Shown here in pieces: positions 33,831 to 42,509 of a DNA stretch of 64,000 bases. This DNA is from Bacteroidaceae bacterium (GTDB lineage: Bacteria > Bacteroidota > Bacteroidia > Bacteroidales > Bacteroidaceae). Location of the stretch: the NCBI GenBank assembly GCA_900752815.1, contig CAADWS010000099.1, forward strand, positions 41,248 to 105,247, written 5' to 3'. A program made the position numbers and the translations under genes. The notes below the pieces were generated by a model. It was not told where the DNA came from. It saw nothing but the letters and a program-made list of their open reading frames with translations, and did not search any database. The stretch's first letter is position 1. Every line of letters begins with the position of its first letter.

Positions 33831-34607
33831 ATGACCATACATCTTGTATATTTCAGTGCAACTTATACAACGCGCAGTGTGCTTCGCGGAATAGCCGGCC
33901 ATTGGGCTGGCGCAGTGGTGGAACATGACATAACGGCACAGGCTCCTGCAGTTCCTGTCCAGTTGGGTGATGATGATCTTCTGCTCTTTGGAGCGCCGGT
34001 GTATTGCGGCCGCATCCCCGAGGAGGCTGCGCTTCGCCTTCGCTCATTTCGCGGTGCAGGCACCCGGGCCGTGGCCGTAGCCGTTTACGGCAACCGCCAT
34101 TACGACGAGGCTCTGGCCGAAATGCAGGACTTGCTTTCCGGACAGGGTTTCCGCCTGGTGGCCGCGGCAGCCTTCATCGGGCGGCATTGCATTTTCCCGG
34201 AAGTGGCTTCCGGCAGGCCCGATGCGGCCGATGCAGAACGCATGGCTGCCTTTGCCGAGGCCTGCCGGCCGGTGCTGGAAGCGCCGGCCGGTGCTTTGGG
34301 CGACGTGAAAGTGCCCGGCAGCGGCGAACTTCCTCCATACAAACGGGTGCCATTCTGCCCGATGCCTACCGATGAGTGTACCCAGTGCGGGCAGTGCGCC
34401 GAATTGTGTCCGGTCGGAGCCATCAGCGCGGAGGATGTGACGAAGGTGGATGCATCGCGCTGCATTGCCTGCGGACGTTGTGTGGTGGTGTGCCCGGTTG
34501 GCGGCCGCCGTTTCGGCGGGGAGGCCTATGCCGCCGCTTCAGCCCATTTCGTGGCTGCTTTCAGTGCCCGTCGCGAGCCGGAATGGTTTGTGGCCACATT
34601 GAAGTAA
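33831..34607 (+). CDS. EFR1-family flavodoxin/ferredoxin fusion protein
   Basis: About 258 residues from the ATG at 33831. The N-terminal two thirds is flavodoxin-like: MTIHLVYFSATYTTRSVL (phosphate-binding loop), FGAPVYCGRIPEEA, VAVYGNRHYDEAL. The C-terminal third has two 4Fe-4S clusters: CTQCGQCAELCP and CIACGRCVVVCP. This matches the EFR1 ferredoxin group, presumed cytosolic electron carriers whose partner is unknown. A TACATTTG box lies 19 nt before the start. The next gene, an UpxY-like factor, begins 73 bp downstream; no functional link is evident. Confidence 0.88.
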   Translation: MTIHLVYFSATYTTRSVLRGIAGHWAGAVVEHDITAQAPAVPVQLGDDDLLLFGAPVYCGRIPEEAALRLRSFRGAGTRAVAVAVYGNRHYDEALAEMQDLLSGQGFRLVAAAAFIGRHCIFPEVASGRPDAADAERMAAFAEACRPVLEAPAGALGDVKVPGSGELPPYKRVPFCPMPTDECTQCGQCAELCPVGAISAEDVTKVDASRCIACGRCVVVCPVGGRRFGGEAYAAASAHFVAAFSARREPEWFVATLK

Positions 34608-34680
34608 GTGTCCCATGAATCCTCTCCGGATGCAGCCTGCCGGGAGTTTCTGCCATTGTGATAATCCCTAAGTCGAAAAC

Positions 34681-35271
34681 ATGAAGGAAAAACAGCAGGG
34701 AGCCGCCTCGCCTACTGAATGGTTCGTTCTTCGCGTGACCTATCAGCGCGAGCTGCTGGCGAAGCAGATGTTTGACGAGCTGCAGGTGCCTTGTTTCCTC
34801 CCGATGGAGTGGGTGAAAAAACGGACATCCTGGGGAAAGGAAGTGAAAGTAAGGCAGCCGGCCATTCATAATTACGTCTTTGTGCGGTCAACGCGTGAGC
34901 AGCTCGACAGCCTCAAGCGTTACCGCATGCCCTTTCTGCGCTATGTGATGAGCGCTTCCAGCGGCAGGAAGGAAGTGCAGACCGTGCCCGAAGAGCAGAT
35001 GGAAAGTTTTATTGCCGTGGCCGGCAGCGAGGTGCAGAAGGCGGAATTCCTGAATCTGGAGGAACTCGACCTGACTTGTGGCGACCGTGTCAGGGTGGTT
35101 GCCGGTCCGTTCGAGGGAGTGGTGGGGGTGTATATGCGCACAGCCAATACCCGTTGCCGTCGGGTTGTGGTGCAGGTGGCCGACCTTTTTGCTGTAGCTA
35201 CGACCACACTGCCGGCATCTCTGGTCGAAAAACTGGATATACCGGGCGCGAAGGCAGAACCGCAACCTTAG
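34681..35271 (+). CDS. UpxY-like (NusG-family) transcription antiterminator, orphan
   Basis: A 196-residue NusG paralogue. The N-terminal NGN domain is clear (EWFVLRVTYQRELLAKQMFDEL, CFLPMEWVKK, HNYVFVRSTREQLD), and a KOW motif lies at about residues 135-165 (LTCGDRVRVVAGPFEGVVGVYMR). The family (UpxY) usually sits as first gene of Bacteroides capsular polysaccharide loci and lets polymerase read through the long operon leader. Here no glycosyltransferase, flippase or UpxZ follows; the next gene is a PurF homologue with its own promoter. It may act in trans on a distant locus, be a relic, or control another target. C-terminus ends in a Pro/Glu tail. Confidence 0.85.
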   Translation: MKEKQQGAASPTEWFVLRVTYQRELLAKQMFDELQVPCFLPMEWVKKRTSWGKEVKVRQPAIHNYVFVRSTREQLDSLKRYRMPFLRYVMSASSGRKEVQTVPEEQMESFIAVAGSEVQKAEFLNLEELDLTCGDRVRVVAGPFEGVVGVYMRTANTRCRRVVVQVADLFAVATTTLPASLVEKLDIPGAKAEPQP

Positions 35272-35407
35272 CGGGCGGGTGTAGCTTGCTTGCGGACGGC
35301 AGTTGCTTCCTTTTTCCCGATGGGGCAGAACCTCAGCCGTTTGCCTTTTTTCGGGCATTCGGCGGGATGCGTATTTCAAAAGAAAATGCAGAAAAAATAT
35401 TTTTTTG

Positions 35408-35439
35408 TTTGCTCAAACAACGGTCATGCCGTAACTTTG
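35408..35439 (+). promoter_or_regulatory. Promoter of the PurF homologue
   Basis: TTTG (35408-35411), 20-nt spacer, TAACTTTG (35432-35439). The predicted start near 35446 places the whole transcript downstream of the in-frame extension, which settles the ATG at 35473 as the translation start. Confidence 0.8.
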
Positions 35440-35472
35440 CACAGCAAAATCAACACTGCATTATTTTTATTT

Positions 35473-36897
35473 ATGGGAGGCTTTTTTGGTACAATTTCCG
35501 TGCGGAGTTGTGTGGCCGATTTGTTTTACGGCACCGATTACAATTCGCACCTGGGTACGCGCCGCGGTGGTTTGGCTACCTATAATCAGGAGGAGAAAAA
35601 GTTCACACGCTCCATCCACAATCTGGAAAGTTCATATTTTCGTACGAAGTTCGAGCCGGGGCTGTCACGCTTTGCCGGTTGTAATTCCGGTATCGGTATC
35701 ATCAGCGACACCGATGCGCAGCCGCTGGTCATCAATTCACATTTGGGGCGGTTTGCCATTGTGACAGTAGCCAAGATTCAGAATCTGGACGAACTGGAAT
35801 CCAGTTTGCTTTCGCAGAACATGCATTTTGCCGAGTTGTCGTCAGGACAGACCAACCAGACGGAGCTGATTGCTTTGCTCATTATCCAGGGGAAGACCTT
35901 TGTGGAGGGCATTGAGAATGTGTTCCGGCACATCAAGGGTTCCTGCTCCATGCTCCTGCTGACGGAGGACGGCATTATTGCTGCCCGTGACAAATGGGGC
36001 CGGACGCCGATTGTCGTGGGCCGTAAGGAGGGTGCTTATGCACTGACCAGCGAAACGACGGCCTTTGCCAATCTCGACTACGAAATCGACCGTTATGTCG
36101 GTCCGGGCGAAATTATCCGTGTGCGGGCCAATGGCTGTGAGCAGATGAAGGCACCGGAGGAGCAGATGCAAATCTGTTCGTTCCTTTGGGTATATTATGG
36201 CTTCCCAACGTCTTCCTACGAAGGCATCAACGTGGAGCAGGTGCGCTATGACAGCGGATATCTGATGGGACAGGAAGACCACACCGAAGTGGATGGCGTT
36301 TGCGGTATCCCCGATTCGGGTGTCGGCATGGCTCTGGGATATGCAGCAGGCATCGGACGTCCCTATCGGCGTGCCGTTTCAAAATACACACCGACCTGGC
36401 CGCGCAGTTTTACCCCGAGCAACCAGGAAATGCGTTCGCTGGTGGCGAAGATGAAACTCATTTCGAACCGGGCCATGCTCAAGGGACAGCGGATGCTCTT
36501 TTGCGACGACTCCATCGTGCGGGGAACGCAGTTGCGCGACAATGTGAAAGTGCTTTTCGAGGAAGGTGCCAAGGAAGTGCACATGCGCATTGCCTGTCCG
36601 CCGCTCATTTACGGTTGCCCGTTCCTGGGATTCACCTCGCAGAAAAGCAAGATGGAGCTGATGACGCGCCGCATCATTAAGGACCTTGAAGGCGACGAAG
36701 ATGCAAAACTCGACCGCTATGCAACGGCCGGAACGCCGGAGTATGAGAAAATGGTGGAAGTGATGCGTGAGAAGTTCGGGCTGACTTCCTTGCAGTTCAA
36801 CAAACTGGAAAATCTGGTGAAGGCTATCGGCCTGCCCAAATGCAAGCTCTGCACCCATTGTTTCGACGGAACGGGATGCGGACATATGGATGAATAA
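35473..36897 (+). CDS. Amidophosphoribosyltransferase (PurF) homologue lacking the N-terminal catalytic cysteine
   Basis: About 474 residues. The start at 35473 is supported by the promoter. PurF begins Met-Cys-Gly-Ile/Val, where Cys becomes the N-terminal nucleophile of the glutaminase; here it begins MGGFFGTISVRSCVADL, so that cysteine is Gly. The rest follows the family: GTDYNSHLGTRRGG, NSHLGRFAIVTVAKI, LLLTEDGIIAARDKWGRTP, PDSGVGMALGYAAG, the phosphoribosyltransferase motif MLFCDDSIVRGTQLRDN, and a Cys-rich tail CKLCTHCFDGTGC. So the PRPP half looks intact and the glutamine half looks unable to hydrolyse glutamine. It might use free ammonia, bind glutamine as a sensor, or have another role. 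I recall similar Cys-less proteins in other Bacteroides, so this is probably conserved, not an isolated mutation. Confidence 0.8.
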   Translation: MGGFFGTISVRSCVADLFYGTDYNSHLGTRRGGLATYNQEEKKFTRSIHNLESSYFRTKFEPGLSRFAGCNSGIGIISDTDAQPLVINSHLGRFAIVTVAKIQNLDELESSLLSQNMHFAELSSGQTNQTELIALLIIQGKTFVEGIENVFRHIKGSCSMLLLTEDGIIAARDKWGRTPIVVGRKEGAYALTSETTAFANLDYEIDRYVGPGEIIRVRANGCEQMKAPEEQMQICSFLWVYYGFPTSSYEGINVEQVRYDSGYLMGQEDHTEVDGVCGIPDSGVGMALGYAAGIGRPYRRAVSKYTPTWPRSFTPSNQEMRSLVAKMKLISNRAMLKGQRMLFCDDSIVRGTQLRDNVKVLFEEGAKEVHMRIACPPLIYGCPFLGFTSQKSKMELMTRRIIKDLEGDEDAKLDRYATAGTPEYEKMVEVMREKFGLTSLQFNKLENLVKAIGLPKCKLCTHCFDGTGCGHMDE

Positions 36898-36920
36898 TTC
36901 TCTTTTGGGGATAATGATAT

Positions 36921-36962
36921 ATCGGAGGGGCAATGCAGCGCGCATGCCCCTCCGATGCTTTT
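36921..36962 (+). terminator. Terminator of the PurF homologue
   Basis: ATCGGAGGGGCA (36921-36932) pairs perfectly with 36945-36956 over 12 bp with a 12-nt loop, followed by GCTTTTGG. It lies 24 bp after the stop codon. Confidence 0.8.
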
Positions 36963-37045
36963 GGAGCGTAGAATAGTCTGCCCGGATAATTCCCGACGGA
37001 ACCGTCGGGGGCCGTAATGGCGGGCATGTCCTGCGACGGGTGATG

Positions 37046-37092
37046 CAAAAAGCAGGCGCTTCCTTTTCCCGCGTGGGAGAAGGAAGCGCCTG
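37046..37092 (-). terminator. Terminator of the transglutaminase-like gene
   Basis: CAGGCGCTTCCTT (37053-37065) and its exact complement (37080-37092) form a 13-bp stem with a 14-nt loop. On the minus strand five Ts follow (37047-37051). It starts 24 bp beyond the stop of the minus-strand gene. Confidence 0.85.
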
Positions 37093-37115
37093 ATGGTTTT
37101 GGGGTGTGCTGCGGC

Positions 37116-39749
37116 CTAAAGTTTCCCGATGACTTGCTTGAGCTGTTCGCCCAGTCCGATGGTATAACCCTGTGTCTTGAATACGACGCGGTTGAAGGTG
37201 TCGCCGATGACAACAATCGGGAGTTCGCGAGTGTGGGTGAGTCCGCTGCCGAAGAAGTCGGCGGCTATTTGTCCTTCGGTGTCAATGCCGAAGCGCAGGT
37301 TCGACGGCAGTTGTGTGAATTCGGCTCTGTTCTTGCAGAAGCGCTCATACTCGTCCCTGGAGGGGAACAGCAGGAGCAGGGTACGCTCCCAGGCTTCAAG
37401 TTCGGTCTTCAGCTTTTCAATGTCGTGGAGAATGTGGTTGGTGGGCTCATGGTTGGCGCGGATGAGACCCACGACGAAGTAGCCGCGGCCGGTGGTGGAG
37501 AGAATGGATTTTACGCACTGGTCCGCTACATCAAAATATTTGTTCTCCGAGTTGAAGGAACCGATGACAGCCACGTTTTGTTTGTCTTCGCGCATCACCA
37601 GAGTTACGGCAGTATCCTTTCCTGCTTCCACAGGGAAACCGCAGAAGCGGGCCAGCACGCCGCCATCGGCCATGCGGGTACCCGATGTCAGCAGGTAAAT
37701 GCCGGCGTCGAGGTTTACGCCCGTGCGGAACGGATTGTCCCAGCTGCCGCCGTATTCCAGAAGACGGGGCATGCCGTTTTCGATTTTGCTGATGGTGAAG
37801 TGGGAATAATAGTTGGGGTTTTCCATATATTCACGCGGTGTGTAGTCGAGGTGCACTTTCCCGGAGGGTGACGATGCAGCCGGCGCCGCGTTGTTGTCCA
37901 GTTCCACGGTAGTCCAGTCGGGCTGATAGCCGGCCGGTTCGCGGCAGGCGTTGGTGTTGGCGTCATATTGCACTTTTCCTGTGACAGGGTCGATGCGGGC
38001 GGGAATGTCGCAGCTGCGTGCGGCGGCTACGAACAGCAGCCCCTTGGAGTAGTTGTCGGCAAAGGCATAGCGGTGGGCCGATTCGGGTGACAGGCAAAGT
38101 CCTGTCGGATTCCAGACCGTGTCGGTGGTGATGCTGTCGCGTACCCACGCAGCCAGTTCGGCCGGATTGTCGTGGAAGTGCTTCCGCTTTCCGTCCGTGA
38201 ATACTTTGTGGAAATAGCCGCGCCAGGGAGTGAGGGGCTCGTTGGCGATGCGCGGGCAGAGCACATAGCGGAGGTAGTAGGTGCTGGGTGCCGCGGGAGC
38301 CAGCTTCAGATGGTCTTCGGCAACGGACAGGGAGAAGTCGCGCAGGTCCTTGTCGCTGACGGTGCCCAGCCAGTCGAGTGCGAGGTTCTTGTATTGTTTG
38401 CACAAGGCAAGCAGTTGGGCGTGGTTGCCGTGGCTTTTGCGCACCAGCGGGTAGAGGCGCTTGAAGTCGAGTCCGTTTTCCCGGCAGAAGGCGGCCGTGG
38501 CTGCCGAGTCGGGGAAGGTGGCGGCATAGGCCGCGCGCAGACTGTCTTCGTAGGCCAGTCGTCGGCTGTTGGCGGCGACGGCGGCCGAGTCAAGCTGCGG
38601 CAGATTGTTTTTTCCGGCAGGCGGTGTGATGTTCATCTCTGTGAGGAAGGGCTCTCCGGCCCGATGGTTGAGCGACAGCTCCACCAGGGTATCCTTTCCG
38701 GCCGTGATTTTCTGGAAGCCGAAGTGCTGTCCGTCCGTGGCCCAGGCTACGAAATCGCCCAGTCCGGTGGTGATGCTGGCGTGCCCGGTTGCGTCAGTCC
38801 GGGTGGTCATGACCGTAAAGAGTTCGGCGTAGTTGTAGAGTTTGAATTCGACACGGGCGCCGGCAACGGGCTGCTGCTGTCCGTTTACTACGCGGACGGT
38901 GGTCTGGGCTACGTCGGCATAATTGTCCGTGACATTGATTTCCGTGTAGCAGGCATTGCGCTGCATTACGTCTTCCGGTCCGGCATAATGTCCGAACACC
39001 TTGGTGTGCATGAGCATTCCGCGGGAGGCCGGTTGGTTGAACCATCCGAGATTGAGCACCGGTTCGGGCTCACAGGCACCGAGAAAATACCATTTCCCGT
39101 CCACCCAGGCTTCCACCCAGGCATGATTGTCGTCCGTGTGTGCCCAACGGGGAGTGTAGACCTGCCGGGCGGGGATGCCGACGGTGCGGAGGGCGGCTAC
39201 GGTAAGTGTCGACTCCTCTCCGCAGCGGCCATAGCCCGTCCTGATGCTTTGCAGTGGGGAAGAGGTTCGGGCGTCCGAGGGCTGGTAGGTGACGTGTTCG
39301 TGGCACCAGTGGTTCACTTCGAGCACGGCATCGTACATGGAAAGTCCGGCTACGCGCTCTTTGAGTTCCTCGTAGCAGGTGGTGCGGAAGGTGTCGAGCG
39401 GTTCGTTGTTGACGCGCACCGGCAGCACGAAGTGGAGCCATTCGCGGTCGGGCACCTGTTGTCCCCAGGCCATTTCCTGGCGGGCGCGCAGGGCGCACTC
39501 GGTTTGTTGCAGATGATATTCCGGCGAATAGTCGGCCACGTCGGGCCAACTCATGTAGGCATAAAGGAAGGTGAGTGCCTCGCGGGCTTCTTCGCTGGTG
39601 GCAAGGGCAAGGGCCTCCTGGGGATGCTGGCACGGCAGGCTGGCTGTGCGCTGTTCGAAATCGCTGGTTACGGTTTCGTTGATGAGGGGCTGACGGCAGG
39701 CGGCTGTGGCCAGCAGTGCCGAAAGGAAAAGCAAGTGTATATTTTTCAT
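37116..39749 (-). CDS. Transglutaminase-domain lipoprotein
   Basis: About 877 residues. The start at 39747-39749 opens a lipoprotein signal (LLFLSALLATAAC); the upstream in-frame codon adds only six residues. The transglutaminase core lies near residues 170-250: TGYGRCGEESTLTVAALRTVGIPARQ with the nucleophile cysteine, then TDDNHAWVEAWVDGKWYFLGACEPEP with the histidine. Beta-sandwich repeats of carboxypeptidase-regulatory type follow (VVNGQQQPVAGARVEFKLYN), then a second enzyme-like region and a C-terminal ~130 residues resembling a thioredoxin-like fold. Microbial members often act as proteases or peptidases; no substrate can be inferred. Single-gene unit with its own terminator. Confidence 0.8.
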   Translation of the reverse strand: MKNIHLLFLSALLATAACRQPLINETVTSDFEQRTASLPCQHPQEALALATSEEAREALTFLYAYMSWPDVADYSPEYHLQQTECALRARQEMAWGQQVPDREWLHFVLPVRVNNEPLDTFRTTCYEELKERVAGLSMYDAVLEVNHWCHEHVTYQPSDARTSSPLQSIRTGYGRCGEESTLTVAALRTVGIPARQVYTPRWAHTDDNHAWVEAWVDGKWYFLGACEPEPVLNLGWFNQPASRGMLMHTKVFGHYAGPEDVMQRNACYTEINVTDNYADVAQTTVRVVNGQQQPVAGARVEFKLYNYAELFTVMTTRTDATGHASITTGLGDFVAWATDGQHFGFQKITAGKDTLVELSLNHRAGEPFLTEMNITPPAGKNNLPQLDSAAVAANSRRLAYEDSLRAAYAATFPDSAATAAFCRENGLDFKRLYPLVRKSHGNHAQLLALCKQYKNLALDWLGTVSDKDLRDFSLSVAEDHLKLAPAAPSTYYLRYVLCPRIANEPLTPWRGYFHKVFTDGKRKHFHDNPAELAAWVRDSITTDTVWNPTGLCLSPESAHRYAFADNYSKGLLFVAAARSCDIPARIDPVTGKVQYDANTNACREPAGYQPDWTTVELDNNAAPAASSPSGKVHLDYTPREYMENPNYYSHFTISKIENGMPRLLEYGGSWDNPFRTGVNLDAGIYLLTSGTRMADGGVLARFCGFPVEAGKDTAVTLVMREDKQNVAVIGSFNSENKYFDVADQCVKSILSTTGRGYFVVGLIRANHEPTNHILHDIEKLKTELEAWERTLLLLFPSRDEYERFCKNRAEFTQLPSNLRFGIDTEGQIAADFFGSGLTHTRELPIVVIGDTFNRVVFKTQGYTIGLGEQLKQVIGKL

Positions 39750-39803
39750 ATGGTGTGATATTGGCATGCAGATGATGAAGACTGCGCTGTGACGTAGTTT
39801 GTG

Positions 39804-41078
39804 TTATTCCTTGTTCAGGGTCACCAGCACTTTGTCGATGCGTGCTCCGTCCATGTCGGCAATTTCGATGTTGAATTTGTTCCAGCTGAAGCGGTCGCCG
39901 GCATGGGGAAGATGGTCCAGCTGGGTCAGACATAGTCCGCCGATGGTGGTGTATTCACTGTTGCTGTAGAGTTCTTCTTGGTCGAAGTAGACCAGAAAAT
40001 CGTAGAGCGTGCAGTGTCCGTCGACGAGCCATTCTTCATTGTCCTTACGCTTGGTGATTTCCGATTCGCTCTCTTTGCGGTCCACGATGCCGACGAGCGC
40101 CTCCATGATGTCGCGGAGCGTAATGATACCGACGCAGCAGCCGAACTCATCGTGTACGAGTCCGCGACTGATGCCCAGTGTCTTCATTTCTTCCAGCGCT
40201 TTGTATACGTGGGTATGCTCATAGAAGTAGGTAGCTTTGCCCAGCAGGTTTTTCAGGGAGAAATCGGGCTGGTCGATGGTGAGAATCAGGTCCTTCAGCG
40301 AAACGACGCCGACGATGTGGTCCAGGTCATTGTCGGCCACGGGGTACATTTCATACATCTCCTTGGCCAGAATGTTGCGTACCTGGCCGGCTGTCATCGA
40401 CAGGTCGAGCCAGACGAGGCTGTGGCGGTGGGTCATGATGGAGCCTACCTTCAGGTCGCCCATGAGGAAGACTCTCTCGACGATGTCCTGCTCCACCGGT
40501 TGCACTTCGCCGTCGGCGGTGCCTTCCTGGATGATGCATTTGATTTCTTCTTCCGTCACCTTGCTGTTCTTTTCCTTTACTCCGAGCAGGCAGAAGAGTC
40601 CTGCGGTGCTCCGTGACAGTATCCAGACAAAAGGAGCCGTGGCCTTGGAGAGCCAGTACATGGGTTTGGAGATAAGCTGTGCCACTCTTTCGGAAGCGTT
40701 CAGTCCGATTTGCTTAGGCAGCAGTTCTCCGAAGACAAGAGTCAGATATGTCACGACGACAACGATGCATCCCTGCGCCACGATGCCTGCATAGCTGGAG
40801 GAAACACCTACTGTCATCAGCCAGCTTTTGAAAAGAGAGGCTATCTGGTTGCCGGAGTAGATACCCGTCAGAATGCCGATGAGTGTGATACCTATCTGCA
40901 CGGTGGAGAGAAAGCGTTCCGGCTCTTTGGCCAAGCGTAGCGCTGTCTGTGCTGAAGCATTGCCCTTTTTGGATTCAGCCTCCAGGTTGGATTTGCGGGC
41001 TGAGATGAGTGCTACTTCGGCCATTGCAAAAATGCCGTTGAGAAGAATAAGTCCCAGAATAATGAAATTTTCGTTCAT
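39804..41078 (-). CDS. CNNM/CorC-type membrane protein (DUF21 - CBS pair - CorC_HlyC)
   Basis: About 424 residues. The ATG at 41076-41078 (MNENFIILGLILLNGIFAMAEVALISARK) is the classic start of DUF21 proteins. Residues about 1-200 are the DUF21 membrane domain (STVQIGITLIGILTGIYSGNQ, TYLTLVFGELLPKQIGL), about 205-330 a CBS pair (VGSIMTHRHSLVWLDL, GVVSLKDLI, GIITLRDIMEALVG) and the last 80 a CorC_HlyC domain (DGHCTLYDFLVYF, TIGGLCLTQLDHLPHAGD). The family is linked to Mg2+/Co2+ efflux or Na+-coupled Mg2+ transport; the older haemolysin label is not supported. TACTTTTG on the minus strand around 41145-41152 is a candidate -7 box. Confidence 0.9.
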   Translation of the reverse strand: MNENFIILGLILLNGIFAMAEVALISARKSNLEAESKKGNASAQTALRLAKEPERFLSTVQIGITLIGILTGIYSGNQIASLFKSWLMTVGVSSSYAGIVAQGCIVVVVTYLTLVFGELLPKQIGLNASERVAQLISKPMYWLSKATAPFVWILSRSTAGLFCLLGVKEKNSKVTEEEIKCIIQEGTADGEVQPVEQDIVERVFLMGDLKVGSIMTHRHSLVWLDLSMTAGQVRNILAKEMYEMYPVADNDLDHIVGVVSLKDLILTIDQPDFSLKNLLGKATYFYEHTHVYKALEEMKTLGISRGLVHDEFGCCVGIITLRDIMEALVGIVDRKESESEITKRKDNEEWLVDGHCTLYDFLVYFDQEELYSNSEYTTIGGLCLTQLDHLPHAGDRFSWNKFNIEIADMDGARIDKVLVTLNKE

Positions 41079-41561
41079 TGAGCGGATGTGTGTATATTTA
41101 AAATGTGTATGTTTCCTGACGTACACTGGATTCTTTCCTACAAAAGTAATCATATTTTTTCGGCAAAAGGGAGTTCTCGGGATATATTTGTTTCGCGCGA
41201 AGGATACTTGACGGAAGCAGCGATGGTCAGTTAAGGCGCTCTGCCTGTGGCTGTAGATGCCGTTCCGGGGGAATCCTTTACCGGTCGGAACCCGCCGGCA
41301 GGAAGGCTGTAATGCTTGCATCCGGCAGTCACGAAGGGCTATGCAGCAAGGGAAAACTGTCGATACCGGTGGGGACAGGCGGATGAATAAAACCGGAAGA
41401 GAATGATTTTTTTTGAAATAAAATAAGAATCAGATGCTTGAATGAAAAAAAAGTTGTACCTTTGCGCCGATTTAGAGTCTGACGGGGCCGGACAAGCGGA
41501 GTGTAACCAGATTTTTTGCATTCCCGCCTCGCGGAAAAACCGTTTAAAGTATTAAAAAATA
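41079..41561. other. Divergent promoter region between the CNNM-type gene and rplU
   Basis: No gene is seen. A candidate minus-strand promoter lies near 41145, and the rplU promoter near 41457. The rplU leader of about 95 nt holds only weak secondary structure and no autoregulatory leader that I recognise. Confidence 0.4.
41457..41464 (+). promoter_or_regulatory. -7 box of the rplU-rpmA operon
   Basis: TACCTTTG matches TAnnTTTG. The nearest -33-like TTG is at 41438-41440, a 16-nt spacing shorter than usual, so only the -7 element is confidently placed. The implied leader is about 90 nt. Confidence 0.6.
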
Positions 41562-41879
41562 ATGTACGCAATCGTAGAGATTAACGGTCAGCAGTTCAAG
41601 GCAGAAGCTGGTAAGAAGCTTTTTGTCAACCACATCCAGAATGCAGAAGGTGGCCAGACTGTTGAATTTGAGAAGGTGCTGTTGGTTGACAACAACGGCG
41701 AAGTGACGGTAGGTCTGCCTACTGTGGCTGGAGCAAAGGTAGTATGCGAAGTAGTATCTCCGCTGGTAAAAGGCGACAAGGTGCTCGTTTTCCACAAGAA
41801 GCGTCGCAAGGGCTATCGCAAGCTCAATGGTTATCGTCATCAGTTCACTGAGTTGACAATTAAAGAAGTAATTGCTTAA
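41562..41879 (+). CDS. rplU: 50S ribosomal protein L21
   Basis: A 105-residue protein beginning [22 protein letters not shown], the conserved L21 start, with the family signature near the end ([22 protein letters not shown]). L21 binds 23S rRNA near L20. rpmA follows after 20 bp, the standard L21-L27 operon. The gene is intact and keeps the high-expression codon bias expected. Confidence 0.98.
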   Translation: MYAIVEINGQQFKAEAGKKLFVNHIQNAEGGQTVEFEKVLLVDNNGEVTVGLPTVAGAKVVCEVVSPLVKGDKVLVFHKKRRKGYRKLNGYRHQFTELTIKEVIA

Positions 41880-41899
41880 TCCTAAAAAAGTAGAAGAAA

Positions 41900-42163
41900 A
41901 TGGCACACAAGAAAGGTGTAGGTAGTTCTAAGAACGGCCGTGAGTCGGCTTCACAGAGATTAGGCGTTAAGATTTGGGGCGGTCAGAATTGCATCGCCGG
42001 TAACATCATCGTGCGTCAGCGCGGTACGGTTCACTATCCCGGCAAGAATGTCGGTATGGGCAAGGACCACACGCTCTTCGCTTTGGTTGACGGCGTAGTC
42101 AACTTCAAGCGTGGCAACCGCGACCGCAGTGTCGTATCTGTACTTCCCAAAGCAGAGGCCTAA
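41900..42163 (+). CDS. rpmA: 50S ribosomal protein L27
   Basis: An 87-residue protein starting [20 protein letters not shown] with the conserved [16 protein letters not shown] and [12 protein letters not shown] stretches. The N-terminus near the peptidyl-transferase centre is in the unprocessed form (no leader peptide). It is the second gene of the rplU-rpmA operon; a GC-rich hairpin follows 21 bp after the stop. Confidence 0.98.
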   Translation: MAHKKGVGSSKNGRESASQRLGVKIWGGQNCIAGNIIVRQRGTVHYPGKNVGMGKDHTLFALVDGVVNFKRGNRDRSVVSVLPKAEA

Positions 42164-42184
42164 AGAGTAATTAACCATTAAACG

Positions 42185-42219
42185 TTGCGGGCGCTCCGAA
42201 ATATTCGGGGCGCCCGCAA
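42185..42219 (+). terminator. Probable terminator of rplU-rpmA
   Basis: TTGCGGGCGCTCCGAA (42185-42200) pairs with 42204-42219 over 16 positions with one G-T mismatch and a 3-nt loop. No T-tract follows, so it may need a helper factor, or may only protect the 3' end. Confidence 0.6.
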
Positions 42220-42425
42220 TGCGTATTCTCCGGAAGAGAAAGGGGGAACTGGAAGCATGGGTCGCATTGTAAAAGTGGAGGTGGCTTGCGGGGGAATGCC
42301 TTTTTCAGTCCTCCTTTCCTGAACGGCACGTTTCGGGGAGTAACGGCGGCATTGGCAAACATGCGGATTTTCCAGAAAGGGCGGCATTTGAACATTCTGA
42401 TATTCAGCCGGCCCCTTGGAAAAAA

Positions 42426-42509
42426 CAGTCAGTATTTTAGAAAAAACTCTTGGTACTTTAGAAAATTCTGTCAGTACTTTTGTTTTTCCGAAAGTACTGA
42501 CTGTTTTTT
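42426..42509 (+). repeat. 21-bp repeat array B (4 units) with palindrome
   Basis: Units at 42426-42446, 42447-42467, 42468-42488 and 42489-42509. The first three carry AGTATTTT, GGTACTTT or AGTACTTT at the same offset; the fourth is in the opposite sense (AAAGTACTGACTG). Units 3 and 4 therefore form a perfect 11-bp inverted repeat (42470-42480 with 42491-42501, GTCAGTACTTT) with a 10-nt loop and a following T-tract (42503-42509). That makes a plausible intrinsic terminator about 330 bp after rpmA. No promoter plus hairpin-RNA unit lies next to this array. Confidence 0.8.

Noticed and set aside
35290..35472. N-terminal extension of the PurF homologue that might hide an upstream catalytic Cys
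   Set aside because: A consensus promoter at 35408-35439 lies inside the extension, so it is not transcribed as coding sequence, and no Met-Cys start is present.
38172..39758. 528-codon plus-strand frame across the transglutaminase gene
   Set aside because: Shadow of the minus-strand gene; low-complexity composition and no recognisable domain.
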